NCBI GenBank assembly: GCA_014885115.2
Contig: WKLE02001708.1
Coordinates: forward strand, 1-11,751
Reading direction: 5' to 3'
Source of the DNA: Asterionellopsis glacialis
Taxonomy: Eukaryota > Bacillariophyta > Plagiogrammaphyceae > Rhaphoneidales > Asterionellopsidaceae
Length of the DNA: 11,751 nt
Every line of letters begins with the position of its first letter. The stretch's first letter is position 1. Made by a program: the position numbers and the translations under genes. The notes under the pieces are model-generated. The model made no database searches. It was not told the origin of the DNA and was given only the letters and a program-made list of their open reading frames with translations. Below are positions 6,691-11,751 of the stretch, piece after piece.

Positions 6691-7582
6691 ATCCTACTAC
6701 TAATGAAATATGGCCAAAGAGGGCCAAAATCCACCTGTCTAAATCATGATGAGCTTTTTTACATAAAGAATATGCCACTGGTTGAGTTTGTGCATGTATT
6801 TTTTTGTTATGCATTGTGGCAGCTTCATGTTTGATTTTGTTTATTTTTTTGTTTGTTGTTTGTTCAACAATAAGTTCCTGTTTGATCTTAGTGACTTCAA
6901 TGTACACAACTATCTGAAGCCATTGGCTTTGACTCATTCAATGGTGTTGATGTTTTATTAATACCTTTTTTTAGAGTTGTGCATAGAAGCAATTGGTGCT
7001 GATGGTACCAAACGGCTGGTGACAAATGATGGTAAAGACTATGACATACTGGTTGTATTTGTTGTCCATAATGGAGATGGCTTGAAGAGTTGTTTGGCTT
7101 GGTCATGTTATTGCTCCTTTTCAATTGTTTTATAATGCCTATCATAAAAGTCATTTCTCTTCCTGTACCCGTTATAGACAACAATTTTCTTAAATTTCTT
7201 GGCATCTTCACTCAAGGCTTTCAATTTACATTTACCATGCCACTGAGGCCAGCACTTTTTGGTCAAACTCATGATGTAGACCCTGTCAAATACTTCACTA
7301 TCCTTTCTGTCCTTGATAACCTCAAAAATAAGACTGTTGTATTTTAAGAGGCCTGCAGTGGACCATCCATCAAAACTTGTATTGTCTTTGTTTTGGTCTT
7401 TGGTATATCCTACTTTGACTTTTCTTGGATTAGCTGGAATTTTCTGGAAAATAAATGCCCATCTTTTCCAATTATTTAGTAGTAACAATAAAGCAAATGT
7501 CTCATCTGATGCTGACACTAACTTACTAATAGGCTCATTTTGTCTAATAAGATGTTTCCATTTGAACTTTCCAACAACACAT

Positions 7583-7742
7583 CTCAAAATACAATTGTAA
7601 AAAAATAGTATGCATTATTTTGATTGTTTTGTTTTGTCAAAATCTCCTGTAGATCTATATCATGATAAGTATCTAATAGCCACATTCAAAAAAGACATTA
7701 GTTAAAAACAATGCATTATTTTTTACCGAAAGAACCTCTTAC
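7583..7742 (-). other. Predicted intron (160 nt), phase-consistent
   Basis: The donor is GTAAGAG (7742-7736) after ...TATTATTT. The acceptor is TTTTGAG (7589-7583) after a T-rich run. Removing it joins EYY through a leucine codon split 2+1 to CVVGKFKWKH with no stop. This keeps block 2 and block 3 of the minus-strand gene in one reading. A nearby GTGAGT at 7755 is an alternative donor but breaks the frame. Confidence 0.5.
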
Positions 7743-8175
7743 AAATAATACTCACCAACTGATTGTGTACTCTTAACCAAAGATTGGGAATTTTGGTGTT
7801 GATTTTTACTAGCAGTAGCATCCTTGTCCTTGTTTTTAAGGACTTTATCAAAAATATCATGATTGTCTTTGTCATCTGAATATTCAAAAGTACTACCAGA
7901 ACTGTGAGTTTCATGATCATTAATATTTATACTTTGGCTTACCTTATTGTTGCAATTATATCCCACTGCATTGTCCTTAGCTGTATTACCTTGAAAGATA
8001 GCAACAACAACTTTTTGAATAGCATTGTTCACATCATTATGTCTAGTAGCTATGGTATTCTTCACCACACCTTTGTATGTGTTCTAAAACATCCATTTGT
8101 CTTCAGGTGCTATGGGAAACATTTCTAACACCTTATTACCAATACTGTTAGGTTGATCTAAATCATCTAATTCTT

Positions 8176-8261
8176 CTTAAGAAGTAATAAATTAAAACAT
8201 CATATTTTACTTTCCTTGCTATTTCTTTAGATAAATTAGGGCACCATTGGTATGAACTTAC
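8176..8261 (-). other. Possible intron (86 nt) between blocks 1 and 2
   Basis: The donor is a textbook GTAAGT (8261-8256). The acceptor is CTTAAG (8181-8176) behind a T-rich segment. Splicing here does not by itself keep the frame of the block-2 protein, so either a one-base change is present or the unspliced reading, open to 8163, is the real one. Confidence 0.35.
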
Positions 8262-8513
8262 ATTTTTTGCATGTGTAGTGGTCTGTTGCTGCTGGGGCCT
8301 TAGCTCTTTGTTCATATTTTTCAAATGCTCTACCTGCTTTAGTAATTGCTGGTATTTGAGCACATCCCTTGACAAATTTGATGATGATGAATTAGTAGGA
8401 GTTATAGTAGAATCTATATCATTTTTATGCTCAGTTTTTGGAGTTCCATACAAATCAGCTGAATTATTTTGCCTGTACCTCACTGGCAATTTCTTAATCA
8501 AACACTCTGTCAT

Positions 8514-8970
8514 GGTGTACTTTTTTTGGAATGAGTTCTTTGTATCAGTCTGGATTGTGAATAAAAGTTTATTTCAATCCTTTTACAAAATTTTGGGTTG
8601 CCAAATAGTTCCAAAAGTGGCACAGTGGTACAATATGTTTATAAAAAAATTGTGTAAGTAAGATATACAGATAAATTGTACTGGTAGTGGCCAATTCAAA
8701 TCCATGTTGCTGCTCCTACAGTATTATAGTGGAGGACAGGCTGTGAGTTGGTCACTGGTGTCCACAATAACTCCCTGTAATTTGTGTGCCTGTGTATTAT
8801 CCCTTCAAAAAAATCTTCAACACATGGGGATTATTCTGCATGCCTTCTATGCAGGGATGTATACTACTTATTCCACTGCACATTTATGCATGATCATATT
8901 TCATGATGCACATATACTACCATACAATGAATCATGATCTTGCCTGCTCCATGATCATACTATGATTTCA
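8514..8970. other. Spacer upstream of the minus-strand gene
   Basis: No gene is supported. A hydrophobic plus-strand frame (8704-8937) has no recognisable motif. From 8888 the sequence is rich in TGATCA-containing words (8891-8896, 8952-8957) and ATCATGAT words. These continue into the tandem repeats that follow. Confidence 0.35.
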
Positions 8971-9596
8971 TGTAGGATTCTACACATTTTTCTTCTTTTC
9001 CATATTCTTCTAACAGCAACAGCATCATAAAAGCTCCATTGATGATAGTCACAGTCCTGTTGATTGCTAATCATCTTGACACCATTGAGAGTTCCTTGCA
9101 CATGGTACATTCATCAGTATGTGTTATGATCATCTCATGTACGTTAGGATGTACACAAGATGATCATTTTGACGTGTTCCTGTTTCTGCAACTGCTTTTT
9201 TTTTGCATGTAGGATCCTACACAATTCAGTACCTTCACTCAAGAAAATCACAATTTTTTTCTTTTCCATAATTTTCTATGAGATTACAGCCACAGCAACA
9301 TGACAGTTCCATCAACAGTGTCAACCAGCCCTGTCAATTACAAATCACCTTTGAGACCATTGCAAGTTCCTTGCATCATGGTACATTCATTAGTATGTGT
9401 TGTGATCATGTCATGCAGGTTAGGAAATGTACAAGGCAACCATTTTGTTTGAACATAACCATGTTCTCTTGTTCCTGTTTTTGTGGTTGTTCTTTTTTTG
9501 CAAGTAGGAACCTACACATTTCAGTACCTACACACTTATGATTTTTTTCTTTTCCATATTGTTCTACTAGACAGCAGCAACAGCAACAGCAACAGC
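8971..9596. repeat. Diverged tandem repeat, palindrome-led units
   Basis: Three units start with related palindromes: TGTAGGATTCTACA (8971-8984), the perfect TGTAGGATCCTACA (9208-9221) and AGTAGGAACCTACA (9503-9516). Each is followed by ACACA(A/T)TT..., a T-rich CTTTTCCATA stretch and CAGCAACAG-like words. Units 1 and 2 also share TTCCTTGCA, ATGGTACATTCAT and AGTATGTGTT(A/G)TGATCAT. Spacings are 237 and 295 bp; unit 1 lacks about 30 bases (CAGTACC...) after the palindrome, which units 2 and 3 keep. Unit 3 is truncated. No protein is supported across it. Confidence 0.65.
9571..9596. repeat. CAACAG microsatellite
   Basis: A short run of CAG and CAACAG units in the last, truncated tandem-repeat unit. 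The matching place in units 1 and 2 has only one or two such words, so the run expanded locally. Confidence 0.7.
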
Positions 9597-10116
9597 TACA
9601 TGGACCAAGTTAACAGTTTGTCTATTTCTACTTAACCCCTTTCCTGGACAACATCAAAACAACTGCTGGGCATCCACCAAGTCTACAAATGTTTGTTTGG
9701 ATATTAACTAAAAAACAAGATCACATCCAAGCTGTATTTTGTTTGTCCTGTGTTCTGACCCAGAGTCCAATTTTTGGCCTTCTATGCATCACACCCATGT
9801 TAGAGGTGAACCAGTTCACTGTTTCACAGGGGATTGCCCTGGTGACAATTGTCTTAGATTTAGGCCAGGTGATCAAAAGTAGTTTGTTTCTTAGCCCTGC
9901 TACTTTGTCACAACTTTATAAGTTATATAGTTTTCTGTTGATAAACAGGTAGGGACACTTTGATTAAAATTTTAAAGTGTTTCCTCTTTATAGCTAAGAA
10001 TCATCATATTGTACTGAATACAAAAGGATAACAGGATCAGTTGTAGAATAGGTCTACAGGTGTCGTCACTATAACACAGTGTGTTTCTTCTTCTATTAGT
10101 ATACCAGTTGGAATGA
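9597..10116. other. Unassigned spacer
   Basis: A plus-strand frame at 9689-9952 and a partly open minus-strand frame over the same place both lack recognisable motifs. They look like chance openness in AT-rich DNA. I see no RNA gene, repeat or regulatory site that I could defend. Confidence 0.35.
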
Positions 10117-10458
10117 ATGATGGTCAAAGCTCAGACTGGAGACAAGAACCCAAAAAGCTATCATAAAGAATACTTTACTAAAATCAAACCTCATAAACAG
10201 AACCAAAGAAACTTCAAGACAAAGAAAAAATGCCCTACTCCTCTTCTTCCTGCTAGTGCTCCAAGCATGAGCACATGTGAGACAAGTTCCAGCAGTGCAA
10301 AGGAAATACTAGACCTTTGCAACTACTTTTTATCTTGGGATTCTTTAAAATTTGCTGATCAGCTGAAGAAAGCAACAATGACTGTGTATTTTCAAAATTA
10401 TATAGTGCAAGCCAAGCAACAAGGGACTAAACAACACTTGGCCTTGGACAGTGTATAG
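10117..10458 (+). CDS. Unrecognised 113-codon basic ORF
   Basis: An in-frame TGA (10114-10116) directly precedes the ATG, so the start is well fixed. It encodes a lysine-rich N-terminal half (KSYHKEYFTKIKPHKQNQ, KTKKK), a Pro/Ser/Thr-rich linker (SAPSMSTCETSSSS) and a more ordered C-terminal part with likely helices (AKEILDLCNYFLSW, FADQLKKATMTVYFQNYIVQA). There is no signal peptide, membrane segment or known motif. The W..(10 residues)..F...(I/V)..A pattern faintly resembles the C-terminal helices of Copia Gag, too weakly to assign. The composition is less AT-driven than its neighbours' frames, which favours a real exon. It may be one exon of a larger gene or a fragment of a mobile element. 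Confidence 0.35.
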   Translation: MMVKAQTGDKNPKSYHKEYFTKIKPHKQNQRNFKTKKKCPTPLLPASAPSMSTCETSSSSAKEILDLCNYFLSWDSLKFADQLKKATMTVYFQNYIVQAKQQGTKQHLALDSV

Positions 10459-11155
10459 GCTTTTCATCAATAAGAGGCACATCTCTCAATGGGCAAACAT
10501 CATTCTCATAATCTGGTACATAATAATTGTTAGATAGCTGGTGTTGCCTGCTTTAGTCCATTCATACTTGTTGCATGTGCTTCTTGATGAATCAGGACAT
10601 TTGGAGGAACTTGTTCATGCACAACCTTTCCTCCAAAAAATCCACCCATACTTTGTCAATGTTTCCCTAGGCATGACCATTAAACCACATAATATTGGGA
10701 AATATAAGTGTTTATCTTGTTTTTGATCAGCAATTTGATCTACATCATGAAGGTGGATCATGGAGTCATAACCACCACTGTCAAATTCTTTTAATACTAA
10801 AGTCTGCCTTGAACATCAGTCCCATAGTAGACATTCCTTTTTGTGTCTGCTCCACAATATAAATATGCAAATTTGAAATAACATCTTGTTGCACAATCAA
10901 TTCAATCTCCAATTGCAAAATGCAAGTTCACAGCCAATCATGGTCAGCCTATGTAGAGATATATTTGTCTAGCACAGAACACAGGGGGCTTTATTTTGAA
11001 GGTTTGGCTGTCTAAAGCATTTGCTTTCTTTTGACAACAGAACTTCTGGATAGAGCAATGTCTGAGCTTGAAATTTTAAACAAATTACAAAGCAATCCAA
11101 GCCTGGCTCAAAAAGGCCATATATAATATGTGGGCACAGGGAAATTGGTTGACTG
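10459..11155. other. Unassigned spacer
   Basis: No gene is supported. A frame at 10541-10726 lacks an ATG start and any motif. The stretch is ordinary AT-rich intergenic-type DNA. Confidence 0.4.
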
Positions 11156-11167
11156 TACTACTACTAC

Positions 11168-11203
<36 letters not shown>

Positions 11204-11209
11204 TGCTAC
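11156..11209. repeat. (TAC)n microsatellite, interrupted
   Basis: About eighteen TAC/CTA triplets, interrupted by AAT (near 11176) and GCT near the end. Read as CTA it would give poly-leucine, but no gene model around it is credible. It opens unit A of the tandem duplication that follows. Confidence 0.85.
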
Positions 11210-11481
11210 AAGTAAGAATGGAGGAGTTGTATCTTCATCAGAGTCACAAACACTTTAGCCTAATAAAGGAAATGAAACAATTGGTCAGTATCAACAGTCA
11301 AATCAACAGTCAATAGTACCATTGGATGGAGGAGTTACTTTGGACCAACAAATAATATGATGACAGACTTGCTACTTCCGTTTCAGTCCCTTCAAGTAGC
11401 AATTCCATTAGCTTTATCAAATATGGTGTTTATCCTTTTGCTTTGTTATCCACCCTACTCTCAACAAAGACATAGTAAACA

Positions 11482-11502
11482 ATGAAGACCAAATCTGCAA
11501 CT

Positions 11503-11536
<34 letters not shown>

Positions 11537-11550
11537 GTAAGAAGAAGTAG
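11482..11550 (+). CDS. Duplicated start: short Thr-repeat ORF
   Basis: The ATG at 11482-11484 lies in unit B, in the context AAACAATGAAG. It encodes MKTKSA, then a threonine run from the (ACA)n microsatellite, then SKKK and TAG (11548-11550), 22 codons in all. The first six residues equal those of the frame starting at 11676. It is best read as an upstream duplicate of that start, truncated by the repeat and able to act as an upstream ORF if transcribed. Translation is not shown. Confidence 0.3.
11503..11536. repeat. (ACA)n microsatellite
   Basis: About eleven perfect ACA triplets between unit B and unit A'. The equivalent place before unit A holds (TAC)n instead, and the end of B' has no repeat at all. 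Confidence 0.9.
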
Positions 11551-11675
11551 TTGTATCATCATCAGAGTCACAAACACTTTACCCTAAAAAGGGCAATTCC
11601 ATTAGCTTTATCAATTATGGTGTTTATCCTTTTGCTTTGTTATCCACCCTACTCTCAACAAAAACATAGTAAACA

Positions 11676-11751
11676 ATGAAGACCAAATCTGCAAAGTACA
11701 GTACGTTTGTCGTACAGTCTACAAGATATACATTACTTTTGCGTTCATTAT
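11676..11751 (+). CDS. Partial ORF running off the window end
   Basis: ATG at 11676-11678 in AAACAATGAAG context opens a frame of 25 codons to the window edge, without a stop. It begins MKTKSAKYSTFVV and continues QSTRYTLLLRS. It shares its first six residues and its upstream 70 bases with the copy at 11482. It is too short to identify; a Lys-rich start followed by a hydrophobic stretch could be a targeting sequence or nothing. If it is a gene, the tandem duplication at 11211-11675 is its 5' region. Confidence 0.3.
   Translation, partial: MKTKSAKYSTFVVQSTRYTLLLRSL

Larger units (their letters stand above)
6955..8513 (-). pseudogene. Unrecognised split gene, likely decayed
   Basis: I do not recognise the product. 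A start at 8511-8513 in good context (CACCATGACAG) gives a polar N-terminus with SADLYGTPK, an S/T-rich stretch and a short coiled-coil-like segment (LKYQQLLKQVEHLKNMNKEL) before poly-Gln. A second block (8176-7743) has VLEMFPIAPEDKWMF, VVKNTIATRHNDVNNAIQ and a long Asp/Lys/Asn tail. A third block (7582-7108) has VSASDETFALLLLLNNWKRW, FDGWSTAGLLKYNSL and a Tyr/Lys/Asp-rich end. The same frame continues to about 6970, through stops. In-frame stops are TAG 8084-8086, TAA 7108-7110 and TAG 7039-7041, so it looks decayed. The W-rich SDE..ALLL..NW..W and GW...GL..(F/Y)N pattern reminds me of expanded uncharacterised families in diatoms, but that is memory only. A nuclear or transposon-borne protein is possible. 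Confidence 0.5.
11211..11694. repeat. A-B-A'-B' tandem duplication
   Basis: Unit B (11399-11500) and B' (11593-11694) are 102 bp each and differ at two positions by hand count. Unit A begins AGTAAGAATGG at 11211 and A' begins AGTAAGAAGAA at 11536. They share about 58 bases including CATCAGAGTCACAAACACTT. A has about 130 additional bases (about 11271-11398) that A' lacks. Each A unit follows directly on a triplet microsatellite: (TAC)n before A, (ACA)n before A'. The high B identity points to a recent duplication. Confidence 0.8.

Noticed and set aside
9278..9541. 87-codon Cys-rich plus-strand frame
   Set aside because: It spans the tandem repeat; the equivalent frame is not kept in the neighbouring unit, so it is a chance opening.
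8971..9596. CRISPR array
   Set aside because: The units are 237-295 bp, diverged, with no short repeat-spacer rhythm, and the DNA is eukaryotic.
11128..11316. Poly-leucine ORF that looks like a signal or membrane peptide
   Set aside because: The leucines come only from the (CTA)n microsatellite and there is no conserved sequence on either side.
1..11751. tRNA or rRNA genes
   Set aside because: I looked for T-loop (GGTTCGAATCC-like) boxes with partner stems and for rRNA core strings and found none; the CATCGAATCACC near 161 lacks any cloverleaf.

Overview
The window looks like repeat-rich nuclear DNA of a unicellular eukaryote, most likely a diatom or a related stramenopile. It is AT-rich, has GT-AG intron signals, and contains no bacterial operon, Shine-Dalgarno pattern, rRNA or tRNA. 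The organism guess rests mainly on my recollection that the Ty3/gypsy Gag, protease and RT motifs here resemble diatom retrotransposons; no search was run.

Layout. (a) 1-1133: non-coding, with several clean palindromes (37-56, 322-356, 628-652, 963-993) and a repeated 20-mer. (b) 1134-5102: a degenerate Ty3/gypsy-type LTR retrotransposon on the minus strand. It has two 226-bp LTRs (1134-1359 and 4877-5102, about 92% identical by hand count), a Gag remnant, a retropepsin, an RT and a partial RNase H. All are broken by stops and frameshifts. Where integrase and the polypurine tract should lie (1360-1843), the element instead carries two INVERTED pieces of gag/protease in head-to-tail order, so it is a foldback mosaic. 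(c) 5103-5490: an island dense in inverted repeats and TGATGTCA/TGACATCA octamers, upstream of (d) 5497-6018, a weak match to a Copia-type Gag. (e) 6020-6690: AT-rich spacer with a 133-bp foldback element. (f) about 6955-8513 minus: an unrecognised, probably intron-containing gene or pseudogene with in-frame stops. (g) 8971-9596: diverged tandem repeats, each starting with a GTAGGATCCTAC-like palindrome. (h) 10117-10458: an unrecognised 113-codon ORF. (i) 11156-11694: an A-B-A'-B' tandem duplication with different triplet microsatellites at matching positions. The B unit contains an ATG in good context, so the start of a possible gene (11676 to the window end) is duplicated upstream.

How the parts relate: this is mostly a graveyard of mobile elements. 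No complete, clearly functional gene is visible. The best-supported unusual structure is the gypsy element whose 3' third was replaced by inverted gag-protease segments. It also has an in-frame TGA between Gag and protease that is kept in two diverged copies.
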